In this document: piece by piece, positions 8,327-16,047 of the stretch
How positions within the stretch are numbered: the first letter of the stretch is position 1
Layout: each line of letters starts with the position of its first letter
Assembly (NCBI RefSeq): GCF_038405225.1
Contig: NZ_CP151657.1
Coordinates: forward strand, 3,348,001-3,412,000
From: Arthrobacter citreus
GTDB lineage: Bacteria; Actinomycetota; Actinomycetes; Actinomycetales; Micrococcaceae
Direction: 5' to 3'
DNA length: 64,000 nt
The notes under the pieces: model-generated
Told to the model about the DNA's origin: nothing
Seen by the model: only the letters and a program-made list of their open reading frames with translations
The model's database searches: none
Position numbers and translations under genes: made by a program

Positions 8327-9958
8327 CTACGATTCTCCCGCACCAGCGGCGAAAAACTCATACTCCCGGTGCGCCGATTCGTGGAAGGCGGAGCGGGTGA
8401 GCTCTCTGACATCCTCGGGGCTGCGGTCCAGCACACGTTCCAGAATGTCCACCGCGGCTGTCGTGGATCCGGCAAAAGCCGGGTCGCTGTAGGTGTCCAG
8501 CCATTCGGCGTAGGGGTGGCCCGAATGGTTGGCATCCGACAGCCGGGTGCCCACATCCGCATAAATCCAGAAGCACGGCAGGAGCGCGCCAACCAGCCGT
8601 TCGTATTCGTTGGCTCCCCGGCCGGCGCCCGGGCCGGCAGCGTCGGCGCTGCCCAGCAGATGCTGCAGATATCCGCGGGTCACCGGTCCCGGCACGGCCT
8701 CCCGTCCCGCCAGCCCACCGTCAGTCCCTCCGCCGATCCCACCGCCGATCCCACCGTCCGGCAGCCACGAGGTGTGCAGCTCCATCTCGGTGGCCAGGGC
8801 ATCGTACGCTGCCTTGGCCCAGAACACCTGCTCGTCGAGGGCGGGCGCCAGTTCGCTGGCACGCGCCAGTGCCCGGGCGTAGCCGCGGAGGTACAGGGCA
8901 TCCTGGGCGAGGTAGAACTCGAAGGCTTCCCGGTTCAGGTGTCCGCTGCCCAGGGCCCGGACGAAGTCCAGCTCGTTGATGTCCGCCCGCACGGCGGCCG
9001 TCTGCTCCCACAGTGCCGCGGTGTGGGGGCCGGCCGCTTGGACCGGAGGAGCTTCCTTCATGGCTTCCGGCGCCGCCGCGGCTGCCCCAAGCGGTGCAAG
9101 CCCGCGTTCCCACACCCCGCGAAAATGGTGCACCGGGCCGTGGCCGGCGCCGACGTCGAGCTCGTCGGCGTATTCCAGCGCCTCCTGCAGCCACTCCTTG
9201 GTGGCCGTCAGCGCCAGGTCCCAGCGGCCCGTCCGGGCGTAACAGGTGGCCAGGGCCGCGGACATGGAGCATCCCGTTCCGTGGGTGTTGACCGTATCCA
9301 CCCGCGGCGTCCGCACCTGCAGCACCACAGGGTCCGCAGCGGCGGCGTCCACTAGGGCATCGGGGCACCACTGGCCCGCAAGATGGCCGCCCTTGACCAG
9401 CACCTGCACGCCGTAGGCCGCGGACAGGCGTTCACCCTGCGCCAGCGCCGAGCTCCAGTCCCGGGCAACGGGTTCCTGCACCAGCACCGCCAGTTCCGGA
9501 AGGTTCGGTGTCACCACGTCCACGCGGTGCAGCAGCTGCCGGAGGGCGGCTTCCGCGCCGTCGTCCAGCAGGCGGTCTCCGCTGGTGGCAATCATGACCG
9601 GATCCAGCACCACGGCGGGCACCTGGGCCTCAGCCAGCCAGGCGTCAACGGTGTGCGTGACGCCGGTGCTGCCCAGCATGCCGATCTTCACGGCGTCGAT
9701 AATGACGTCGTCGCTCACGGCGTCCAGCTGTTCACGCAGGAAACCGACGGGCGGAGTGTGCACCGAGCGCACGCCGCGGGTGTTCTGGGCGACGAGCGCG
9801 GTCACCACGGCCATCCCGTAGCCGCCGGTGGCCGCGATCGATTTCAGGTCCGCCTGGATACCGGCACCGCCGGCGGGATCAGTGCCGGCAATACTGAGGA
9901 TCCGGGGAACCCTGTGGATGCTGCCGAAGTCCGAGCCGGCGTTTGTGCCGGCGCTCAT
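8327..9958 (-). CDS. thiD: HMP/HMP-P kinase fused to TenA (ThiD-TenA)
   Basis: A 543-residue fusion. Residues 15-275 are ThiD, which phosphorylates hydroxymethylpyrimidine twice: ILSIAGTDPAGGAGIQADLK at 20-39 and the anion-hole GTGCSMSAALA near 227. Residues about 310-540 are TenA (thiaminase II/aminopyrimidine hydrolase), which salvages HMP from degraded thiamine: LLPCFWIYADVG retains the catalytic Cys, and ESAHREYEFF carries the C-terminal Glu. A Gly/Asp-rich insert (GGIGGGIGGGTDGG) interrupts TenA near residue 405. The gene overlaps thiE by 4 nt (ATGA) and is the last gene of the riboswitch-controlled operon. Fusion lets HMP released by TenA be phosphorylated at once (inference). thiC is absent nearby, so this locus is salvage only. 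Confidence 0.93.
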   Translation of the reverse strand: MSAGTNAGSDFGSIHRVPRILSIAGTDPAGGAGIQADLKSIAATGGYGMAVVTALVAQNTRGVRSVHTPPVGFLREQLDAVSDDVIIDAVKIGMLGSTGVTHTVDAWLAEAQVPAVVLDPVMIATSGDRLLDDGAEAALRQLLHRVDVVTPNLPELAVLVQEPVARDWSSALAQGERLSAAYGVQVLVKGGHLAGQWCPDALVDAAAADPVVLQVRTPRVDTVNTHGTGCSMSAALATCYARTGRWDLALTATKEWLQEALEYADELDVGAGHGPVHHFRGVWERGLAPLGAAAAAPEAMKEAPPVQAAGPHTAALWEQTAAVRADINELDFVRALGSGHLNREAFEFYLAQDALYLRGYARALARASELAPALDEQVFWAKAAYDALATEMELHTSWLPDGGIGGGIGGGTDGGLAGREAVPGPVTRGYLQHLLGSADAAGPGAGRGANEYERLVGALLPCFWIYADVGTRLSDANHSGHPYAEWLDTYSDPAFAGSTTAAVDILERVLDRSPEDVRELTRSAFHESAHREYEFFAAGAGES

Positions 9959-10650
9959 GCGGGAATCCCCGCATTCCAGGCCCGGACCAGGTCAGCTGCC
10001 GCCCGCTGCGGATCAGCTGCCGCGCAGATGGCCGAGACCACTGCGGCGCCGGTGGCTCCGGCGGCCCGCAGCGGTCCGACGTCGTGGTGCAGGATGCCGC
10101 CGATGGCCACCACCGGAAGCGGGGCCCGGGCAGCGAAGCCGGCAAAGCCCTCCACCCCCAGCGGCTCCGGATGGTCGGGCTTGGTGTGAGTGGGGCGGAT
10201 AACGCCGGCCCCGAGGTAATCCACGGTTCCCGGCGGCAGCACCGCGAGGGCGTCCAGATGCTCGGTGGTGTTGGCGGTCAGGCCGACAACGGCGTCCGGG
10301 CCCACCAGGGTGCGCACCAGTTCGGCGGGAAGATCCTTCTGGCCCACGTGCACGCCATGGACGTCGGCTCGCGCTGCCCGGGCGGCAAGATAAATATCAA
10401 CCCGGTCATCCACCAGCACGGTGGCCCGGCCGGCCGCGGCCTCGGCGACGGCGAGGACGAGGGCATAAAAGTCCGCGGCGGAGGCGTCTTTTTCCCGCAC
10501 CTGGATGGTTTCCACGCCGCCGGCCACGGCCGCCCGGACCGTTTCGACAACGCCGCGCGGCCCGCACAGGAGGGTGTCGGTCACCAGGTAGATGCCGCTG
10601 CTGCGGATACGCTCCCGGGAGCGGGACACGTCCGCCACTCCGGCCTTCAC
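9955..10650 (-). CDS. thiE: thiamine phosphate synthase (ThiE)
   Basis: A 231-residue TIM-barrel enzyme that condenses HMP-diphosphate with hydroxyethylthiazole phosphate to thiamine monophosphate. Visible motifs: [10 protein letters not shown] near the start, [16 protein letters not shown] (diphosphate-binding Arg/Lys), [16 protein letters not shown], and [11 protein letters not shown], the thiazole phosphate loop. Length is normal for the family. It overlaps thiM upstream and thiD/tenA downstream by 4 nt each, so the three are translationally coupled. The TPP riboswitch ahead of thiM controls the operon. Confidence 0.95.
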   Translation of the reverse strand: MKAGVADVSRSRERIRSSGIYLVTDTLLCGPRGVVETVRAAVAGGVETIQVREKDASAADFYALVLAVAEAAAGRATVLVDDRVDIYLAARAARADVHGVHVGQKDLPAELVRTLVGPDAVVGLTANTTEHLDALAVLPPGTVDYLGAGVIRPTHTKPDHPEPLGVEGFAGFAARAPLPVVAIGGILHHDVGPLRAAGATGAAVVSAICAAADPQRAAADLVRAWNAGIPA

Positions 10651-11456
10651 GCGGTCACCAGCCGCTGCTCCAGGTCCTGCCCGGTCAGGGAGGCAAGGGC
10701 ATCGAGGAATCCGGCGGCGAAGCTGCCCGGCCCGGAGGATGCCTGCGCGGCAGGTTCAGCGGCCACCGTGTAAACCGCTGTTGCCGCTGCCACGGCGGCC
10801 AGCGCGCCGCCGTCGTCGGCCACTGCGAGGAAGGCCGCGGTGACCGCACCCAGCGCACACCCGCCGCCGGTAACCCGTGTCAGGAGCGCATCCCCGTTGC
10901 TGATCCGGAGGGTCTGGACCCCGTCCGTGATCAGGTCTGTCGGTCCGGACACGGCCACCACGGAGCCATGCTTCTCCGCGAGCAGGAGCGCTGCGGGCAG
11001 AGCTGCTTCCGGGTCATCGGTCGCGTCGACGCCGCGGCCGCCGGTCCCCAGACCGGCGAGGGCGATGATCTCCGACGCGTTCCCGCGGATGGCCGTTGGC
11101 CGCAGGGCCAGCAGTTCCGCGGCCAGGGCGGTGCGCACGGGCAGGCTGCCCACGGCCACCGGATCCAGGACCCAGGGGGTTCCGGCGTCATTGGCGGCTT
11201 CGGCTGCCTCCAGCATGGCCCGGCGCTGTTCCTCGTGCGGGGTGCCCAAGTTGATCAGCACGCCGGAGGCAGCCCGGGCAAACGGTCCGGCCTCCCCCGG
11301 GATGTCGGTCATGGCCGGCGCCGCGCCCAGCGCCAGCAGCACGTTGGCGGTGAAGTTGGTGACCACGGCATTGGTCAGGCACTGCACCAGCGGCGGCTCG
11401 GTGCGCACGCGGTCCAGGAGGGTGGAAACAGTTAACGGTGTCAGGCGAATAGTCAT
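10647..11456 (-). CDS. thiM: hydroxyethylthiazole kinase (ThiM)
   Basis: ThiM phosphorylates salvaged 4-methyl-5-(2-hydroxyethyl)thiazole. The protein, 269 residues from ATG 11456, has the family N-terminus [28 protein letters not shown], written here in part as [11 protein letters not shown] and LALGAAPAM, and the catalytic loop [17 protein letters not shown] with its Cys. Two ATGs are possible: 11465 lies inside the riboswitch P1 strand with no room for a ribosome site, whereas 11456 has AAGGGA 9 nt upstream, so 11456 is chosen. First gene of thiM-thiE-thiD/tenA. ThiM makes HET-P and ThiD makes HMP-PP; ThiE joins them. Confidence 0.93.
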   Translation of the reverse strand: MTIRLTPLTVSTLLDRVRTEPPLVQCLTNAVVTNFTANVLLALGAAPAMTDIPGEAGPFARAASGVLINLGTPHEEQRRAMLEAAEAANDAGTPWVLDPVAVGSLPVRTALAAELLALRPTAIRGNASEIIALAGLGTGGRGVDATDDPEAALPAALLLAEKHGSVVAVSGPTDLITDGVQTLRISNGDALLTRVTGGGCALGAVTAAFLAVADDGGALAAVAAATAVYTVAAEPAAQASSGPGSFAAGFLDALASLTGQDLEQRLVTA

Positions 11457-11460
11457 CCGC

Positions 11461-11531
11461 GACATCCCTTCGCTAGTTCGAACTAGATCAGGTTCAACGG
11501 GTCTTATCTCAGCCTTGCGGCACCCCGTGTC
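11461..11531 (-). promoter_or_regulatory. TPP riboswitch (THI element)
   Basis: On the minus strand the conserved THI-box elements follow in order: ACACGGGGTGCC, GCTGAGAT, ACCCGTTGAACCTGATC, a short variable stem (CTAG TTCGAA CTAG) and GAAGGGATGT. The ends GACA/TGTC can close P1. The final AAGGGA also serves as the thiM ribosome site, so TPP binding would probably block translation initiation. The riboswitch is immediately upstream of thiamine salvage genes, which fits. Confidence 0.95.
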
Positions 11532-11585
11532 ACTGCAGACGACTCTAGGCCATTTCCGTGCCCGTTCCCACCTGTGCGGGGAGCG

Positions 11586-12074
11586 TCAGAGCGTGGAGTG
11601 CTCTCCCAGACGGTGGTAGGTGCGGTTGTGGTAGACCAGCGGCTCGTCCGGCGCGCCGGGCGTCAGGACCTCCAGGACCTCGGCGGTGACCAGCACCGAT
11701 GAGCCGACGGCGGTGCGGCCCAGCACGCGGGAGCGGAGGGCACGCGGGACCTCGCGCAGCAGCGGTTCACCGGTGGGAAGCTGTTCCCAGGCCAGGGAGG
11801 AGGTGAAGCGGTCCGATCCCGGGCGGGCAAACAGGCCGGCGAGGCCGGCATTCCGGGCCCCCAGGAGGTGGACCACAATCGTTTCGGCGGAGGCGACCAC
11901 GCCGGCCGAGCCGGAGGCAGAAGCAAGCGAGAACACCAGGATGGCCGGGTCCGCGGAGACCGACGACACAGACGAAGCAGTGAGTCCCACCGGACCGGAC
12001 CCGCCGGCTGCGGTAATGACGGCCACTCCCGCGGGATGGGCACGGAAGGCGTCCTTGAAAAGGTCTGTGAGCAT
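11586..12074 (-). CDS. flavin reductase family protein (SoxR target)
   Basis: A 162-residue FMN-binding split-barrel protein: FRAHPAGVAVITAAG, GLTASSVSSVSADPAILVF, WEQLPTGEPLL and LVYHNRTYHRLG are typical of the DIM6/NTAB flavin reductase family, which uses NAD(P)H to reduce flavin for partner monooxygenases or quinones. No monooxygenase gene is adjacent. A perfect SoxR-type operator lies between a -35 and a -10 spaced 19 bp apart; the predicted transcript start coincides with the ATG, so the mRNA may be leaderless. soxR is the next gene upstream on the same strand. Role in handling redox-cycling compounds is inferred. Confidence 0.87.
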   Translation of the reverse strand: MLTDLFKDAFRAHPAGVAVITAAGGSGPVGLTASSVSSVSADPAILVFSLASASGSAGVVASAETIVVHLLGARNAGLAGLFARPGSDRFTSSLAWEQLPTGEPLLREVPRALRSRVLGRTAVGSSVLVTAEVLEVLTPGAPDEPLVYHNRTYHRLGEHSTL

Positions 12075-12079
12075 AGCTC

Positions 12080-12112
12080 TACGCTAGAACCTCAACAATG
12101 GTTGAGGTCAAA
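12080..12112 (-). promoter_or_regulatory. SoxR-type promoter/operator of the flavin reductase gene
   Basis: Perfect inverted repeat ACCTCAAC-N4-GTTGAGGT at 12089-12108, close to the known SoxR box CCTCAAG-N4-CTTGAGG. On the minus strand it is framed by TTGACC (-35, 12107-12112) and TAGCGT (-10, 12082-12087 region) with a 19-bp spacer, the over-long spacing typical of MerR-family activated promoters. Only about 6 nt separate the -10 from the ATG. Confidence 0.85.
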
Positions 12113-12182
12113 TCGGTGGTCCTCCGAACGCCGGATACACAGCGGATTGTTCTTCCCTTCCCGGCCGGAACCAGCCGGAACC

Positions 12183-12665
12183 TCAGTACTCCAGGAGCGG
12201 GGCCCCGGTTCCCCGGCCGGCCGACTCGTCACCGGGATTCACAAACCGGCATTCGGCCAGTGAGAGGCAGCCGCAGCCAATGCAGCCGCCGAGCCGGTCC
12301 CGCAGGGCCTCCAGGGAATGGATCCGGGCGTCCAGTTCCTCCCGCCAGGCGCGGGACAGCCGCTGCCAGTCGTTATGGTCCGGCACGGCGTCTTTCGGCA
12401 GTTCATCGAGGGCGCGGGCGATGGTGGCCAGCGGAACTCCGGCGCGCTGGGCGGCCCGGATGACCGCAACCCTGCGGAGCACCGACCGGTCAAAGCGGCG
12501 CTGGTTCCCTGCGGTGCGGCGGCTGACGATCAGCCCCTGCCGCTCATAAAAATGCAGGGCGGACACCGCCACTCCGCTGCGCTCGGCCACCTGGCCCACG
12601 GTCAGTTCGGACCGGGCCCACCCGCGTGCGTCAGCTACTCCGTCATTACCCACCGTCTTGCCCAT
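12183..12665 (-). CDS. soxR: redox-sensing transcriptional activator SoxR
   Basis: From ATG 12665 (GGAGGGGAAC ribosome site) the protein is 160 residues. A MerR helix-turn-helix occupies the N-terminus ([20 protein letters not shown], then YERQGLI), followed by the dimerisation helix ([20 protein letters not shown]) and the [2Fe-2S] motif [12 protein letters not shown], exactly C-x2-C-x-C-x5-C. In actinobacteria SoxR responds directly to redox-active metabolites rather than acting through SoxS. Its target here is evidently the next gene, which carries a SoxR box; soxR itself has no such box visible. An in-frame ATG further upstream at 12734 lacks a ribosome site. Confidence 0.95.
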   Translation of the reverse strand: MGKTVGNDGVADARGWARSELTVGQVAERSGVAVSALHFYERQGLIVSRRTAGNQRRFDRSVLRRVAVIRAAQRAGVPLATIARALDELPKDAVPDHNDWQRLSRAWREELDARIHSLEALRDRLGGCIGCGCLSLAECRFVNPGDESAGRGTGAPLLEY

Positions 12666-12834
12666 GTTCCCCTCCGTTCCTCCATTATCGGCCCATGGGC
12701 ATTCCGCGCGCGCCCCCTTGCCAGCGTCAGCCATGATTTCACGGGCCGGGTTCTGGCTACTCCACCGCCGGCGTGCCTACAGTGGCGCACTAAACAGTGT
12801 CCGGGCACCTGTCCGGCCCGGAAAGGCACCCTCC

Positions 12835-13788
12835 GTGAGCGCTGCACCTCCTGAACCTCCGGCCGCCGGAACCCTGGTTTTCCTGCAGGGCGCCGGCGGT
12901 CCCGATCCTGTTCCCGCCCAGACCATCCGTGAGCAGCTGTCGTTGGAACCAGGCCTGGCCGATTACACGGTCCTGAATGTTGCCTGGGCCGCCGGAGCCG
13001 CTCCCGACATCAGCGTGGCGCCCGCCCTGCCCCCGCGCTACCGGGATTCCACCACCGCTGAGATACCCGGGGCCTACAGCGGCGGGCGGGGGATGGCACT
13101 GGTTGGAATGGATTTGCTGCGCGCATCAGCGGCGTGGCCGCCGGGCGCCGGTTCAGCCGCAGGGGCGGATGCAGCGGATGCAGAGAACCTGATGCTGGCC
13201 GGCAGCGTTCAGCGGCTGGTGCTGGGGCTGGTCACGGACGCCGCAGTCAACCGGCGCGTGCCGCTGATGGATGCTGCATCGGATTTTTCCCGCAGTATCA
13301 TCTATTACCTTCGCCGCGGAGCCGAGGCCCGGTCCGTCATAACCAATGCCCTGCGGATGATCCCGCAGGACGCCCCGGTCATCCTGTTCGGCCACAGCCT
13401 CGGCGGCGTGGCCGCCGTGGACCTGTTGACCGGGCCGGAGTGGGATGCGGCCGGAGCGCGCGTTGATCTGCTGGTCACCGCCGGCTCCCAGAGCCCCTGG
13501 CTCTTCCTGCTGAATGGACTGGAACATGTGGGCCCCGGAATTCCCGGGAACGTTCCGGTGCCCTGGCTGAACTTCTGGGATGAACGTGACCTGCTGTCCT
13601 TCTGCGCCGAAGAGGTCTTTTCCGGCAGAGGTGACTTCATCCGCGATGTTCAGATCACCTCGGGTGAACCATTCCCTGCCTCGCATGGTTCCTATTTCAC
13701 CGATCCGGTACTCTACGCGGCCATGCGCGAGCGGATGGCGGGCACGGATCCAGCCCGGGACGGCTCTGGTCCGGACACCGGGGTTTAG
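12835..13788 (+). CDS. alpha/beta hydrolase-like protein of unknown function
   Basis: From GTG 12835 (AAAGG 8 nt upstream) 317 residues. VILFGHSLGGVAAVDLL contains the nucleophile elbow G-H-S-L-G of alpha/beta hydrolases (lipase/esterase type); the N-terminus TLVFLQGAGGPDPV resembles the first strand and oxyanion loop. Candidate acid and His residues lie in NFWDERDLLSF and PASHGSY near the C-terminus. A long variable region (about residues 40-150) separates strand 1 from the elbow. No signal peptide. It lies 15 nt upstream of ku on the same strand, but a link to repair is not evident. Substrate unknown. Confidence 0.7.
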   Translation: MSAAPPEPPAAGTLVFLQGAGGPDPVPAQTIREQLSLEPGLADYTVLNVAWAAGAAPDISVAPALPPRYRDSTTAEIPGAYSGGRGMALVGMDLLRASAAWPPGAGSAAGADAADAENLMLAGSVQRLVLGLVTDAAVNRRVPLMDAASDFSRSIIYYLRRGAEARSVITNALRMIPQDAPVILFGHSLGGVAAVDLLTGPEWDAAGARVDLLVTAGSQSPWLFLLNGLEHVGPGIPGNVPVPWLNFWDERDLLSFCAEEVFSGRGDFIRDVQITSGEPFPASHGSYFTDPVLYAAMRERMAGTDPARDGSGPDTGV

Positions 13789-13803
13789 TGTTCACTGGAC
13801 TAC

Positions 13804-14718
13804 ATGAGAGCCATCTGGAAGGGCGCCATCGCCTTTGGACTGGTCAACGTGCCGGTTAAGGTTTACGCCGCCACGGAAGACCACGACGTCAGCCTGCATC
13901 AGGTCCACGAAAAGGACGGCGGGCGCATCCGCTACCAGCGGCGCTGCGAAGTGTGCGGCGAGGTGGTGGAGTACAAGGACATCGCCAAGGCGTACGACGA
14001 CGGTGAACAGACCGTGGTGCTCACTGATGAGGACCTGGCCTCCCTGCCGGTGGAAAAGAGCCGGGAAATCGACGTCGTTGAATTCGTGCCCAGCGAGCAG
14101 GTTGACCCGATCCTGTTCAACAAGACCTACTACCTGGAGCCGGACTCAAAATCCACAAAGTCCTACGTGCTGCTGCGCCGGACGCTGGAGGACACTGAGC
14201 GCACGGCCATTGTGCAGTTTTCGCTGCGCCAGAAGAGCCGGCTTGGGGCTTTGAGAGTCCGGGGAGACGTCCTGACCCTGCAGACGCTGCTGTGGGAGGA
14301 CGAAGTGCGCGAAGCGTCGTTCCCGTCGCTGGACGAGCGGGTTCGGATCAGCGCCAAGGAACTGGAAATGTCCTCGGCCCTCGTTGACTCCTTCAGCTCG
14401 GACTTCAACCCCGCCGAATTCACTGATGACTACCAGGAGCAGCTGAAGACGCTGATCGAAGCCAAGCTGGAAAAGGGCGAGGCGCTGGACACCGAGGAAA
14501 CCTTCGGTGCCGAGTCCGAAGACGAGGGCGGCAAGGTGCTGGACCTGATGGAGGCGCTGCGCCGCAGCGTGGAGAAAAACCGCGGCAAGAAATCCGGCGG
14601 GGCCACATCCGGCGGATCCGGGTCACGGTCATCGTCCCGCAAGGACGACGACGAAGAAGCAGGCGGAAAGAAGCCCGCGGCACGTAAAACGGCCGCCAAA
14701 ACCAAGAAGGGTGCCTAG
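13804..14718 (+). CDS. ku: Ku protein (bacterial NHEJ)
   Basis: A 304-residue homodimeric DNA-end-binding protein that recruits LigD. It begins with the family signature MRAIWKGAIAFGLVNVPVKV and contains CEVCGEVVEYKDIAKAY and KTYYLEPDSKSTKSYVLLR. The Ku core ends near residue 245; the rest is a Ser/Gly then Lys-rich tail (KKPAARKTAAKTKKGA), the basic extension seen in actinobacterial Ku that affects DNA binding. The ligD gene is 8 kb away on the opposite strand rather than adjacent. The gene downstream starts 3 nt after the stop. Confidence 0.96.
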   Translation: MRAIWKGAIAFGLVNVPVKVYAATEDHDVSLHQVHEKDGGRIRYQRRCEVCGEVVEYKDIAKAYDDGEQTVVLTDEDLASLPVEKSREIDVVEFVPSEQVDPILFNKTYYLEPDSKSTKSYVLLRRTLEDTERTAIVQFSLRQKSRLGALRVRGDVLTLQTLLWEDEVREASFPSLDERVRISAKELEMSSALVDSFSSDFNPAEFTDDYQEQLKTLIEAKLEKGEALDTEETFGAESEDEGGKVLDLMEALRRSVEKNRGKKSGGATSGGSGSRSSSRKDDDEEAGGKKPAARKTAAKTKKGA

Positions 14719-14721
14719 ACC

Positions 14722-14982
14722 ATGGCCATCACGAACTTCTTCCGGGACCGCAACGGGCGGATCCGGGTCTTTGAAGCACCCAACCTTCCCATCCTGGCCT
14801 GGGCCGGATTCGGTGCCGCTTCCATGATGGCCCTGACGCCGAAGTACCGTCAGCTCCTGGCCAGCCTCAGCAGAGGTTCGCTGGTGATCTGGGCGCTGTT
14901 GGAGGCGGCTACCGGCCGCAGTCCGTTCCGCCGGACCCTGGGCGCGGCAACCCTCGCACGGGAAGTCCTGCCCGGGGACTAA
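14722..14982 (+). CDS. small conserved protein next to ku, unknown function
   Basis: An 86-residue protein starting MAITNFFRDRNGRIRVFEAP, with one or two moderately hydrophobic stretches (PILAWAGFGAASMMALT and RGSLVIWALLEAATG) that could cross or lie on the membrane. It begins 3 nt after the ku stop, so the two are almost certainly cotranscribed. I do not recognise a named family. The coupling to Ku is the only functional hint. Confidence 0.65.
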   Translation: MAITNFFRDRNGRIRVFEAPNLPILAWAGFGAASMMALTPKYRQLLASLSRGSLVIWALLEAATGRSPFRRTLGAATLAREVLPGD

Positions 14983-15027
14983 GGAACTGCTCAGTCCATC
15001 GACCTGATCCGCGTCTGCCGCGCTCAG

Positions 15028-15267
15028 TTACTGCTTGTAGCCTTCGACTTCACCCACCGGGCGCACCGTGGCCGCGTCCGGGTTTTCGCCGGCGTCCAGA
15101 CGTGCCCGGCGCTGGCGCAGCAAATCCCAGCATTGGTCCAGCTGCTCCTCGACCCGGCGCAGCTGCTCCAACCGGTCCTCCGGATGGTCGCCGGCCGGCG
15201 AATCCCGCAGGGACTGTTCCTTCTCCACTAGTTCGGAAATACGGTGCTGAATTTCGCTGGCATCCAT
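15028..15267 (-). CDS. DUF2630 family protein
   Basis: A 79-residue helical, charged protein: MDASEIQHRISELVEKEQSL, EDRLEQLRRVEEQLDQCWDL and LRQRRARLDAGENPDAATV match the DUF2630 pattern of actinobacterial small proteins. Two long helices are expected, likely a helical hairpin. Function unknown. It is a lone gene convergent with the ku pair and upstream of nothing on its strand within 45 nt. Confidence 0.85.
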   Translation of the reverse strand: MDASEIQHRISELVEKEQSLRDSPAGDHPEDRLEQLRRVEEQLDQCWDLLRQRRARLDAGENPDAATVRPVGEVEGYKQ

Positions 15268-15329
15268 GCCCCTACGCTAGCCACCCGGCACGCCCGTGAC
15301 CAGTACCCGGCAGCCAACCGGAAGCGGCC

Positions 15330-16043
15330 CTACCCGGTGAGCAGCTGGCGCAGGAACCGGGAAAAGCCCTCAGGCGCCCGTCCGTCGCGGCGCCCCGAGG
15401 TCACCACCCGCATCGTGTCGGTGGCGGTCCACGCGGTTCCGGCCGCTTTGATCCGTGCCGCCAGATCCACGTCCTCGTGGGATGCCAGCGGTGCAAATCC
15501 CCCGGCCCGGTGGTACGCCCCGGCGCTGAACCCCATGCTGGCCCCATGGATGTGGGGGTGGCCTTCCCCCAGCGGATGCAGCTGCTGCCAGGCCCGGAGC
15601 TCATCATCGGTGAGATCCGCCGGATCGGGAACCGCGGTTCCCAGCACGAGGCCGTAGCCGGCGGACGCCAGGCGGTGCTGGTGGAGGAGCCAGTGTTCCG
15701 GAACCACGGTGTCGGCGTCGGTGTTGGCTATCCACAGGCCGGACCGCAGCGGTTGGGCGGCGATGCCGGCGGCGCGGGCGGCCCCCACCGTTCCAAAAGA
15801 CCCGGACAGGATCCGCAGGCCCAGTTCCGGCGCCCACAGGTCCCGAGCCCGGTACGCCTCCTCCTCGGAGCTGTCGGTGCAGGAATCAAGCACCACGGTG
15901 ACACTCACGCTCACCCGCCGGCCGTCCAAATCGGCGGCACCCAACGCCCGGGCGGCAGCGTGGACCGAGGACAGCGCGGCCGGCAGCAGCTCTTCTTCAT
16001 TTCGGGCCGGAAGAACAACAGCTATATGTTCCGGAGCGGTCAA
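15330..16043 (-). CDS. family 2 glycosyltransferase
   Basis: A 237-residue cytosolic GT-A enzyme without membrane segments. Motifs: IAVVLPARNEEELLPAAL at the N-terminus, VVLDSCTDSSEEEA, WIANTDADTVVPEHWL containing the metal-binding DxD, and HEDVDLAARI providing the ED catalytic base region. It starts 4 nt after the stop of the PIG-L/methyltransferase gene, making it the third gene of a compact operon with that gene and an acyl-CoA dehydrogenase-fold gene. It probably transfers a sugar to a small acceptor; donor and acceptor are unknown. Confidence 0.88.
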   Translation of the reverse strand: MTAPEHIAVVLPARNEEELLPAALSSVHAAARALGAADLDGRRVSVSVTVVLDSCTDSSEEEAYRARDLWAPELGLRILSGSFGTVGAARAAGIAAQPLRSGLWIANTDADTVVPEHWLLHQHRLASAGYGLVLGTAVPDPADLTDDELRAWQQLHPLGEGHPHIHGASMGFSAGAYHRAGGFAPLASHEDVDLAARIKAAGTAWTATDTMRVVTSGRRDGRAPEGFSRFLRQLLTG

Positions 16044-16047
16044 GCGG

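Noticed and set aside
11463-11465. thiM start at the first ATG
   Set aside because: It lies inside the riboswitch P1 strand with the AAGGG ribosome site directly abutting it; the ATG at 11456 has proper spacing.
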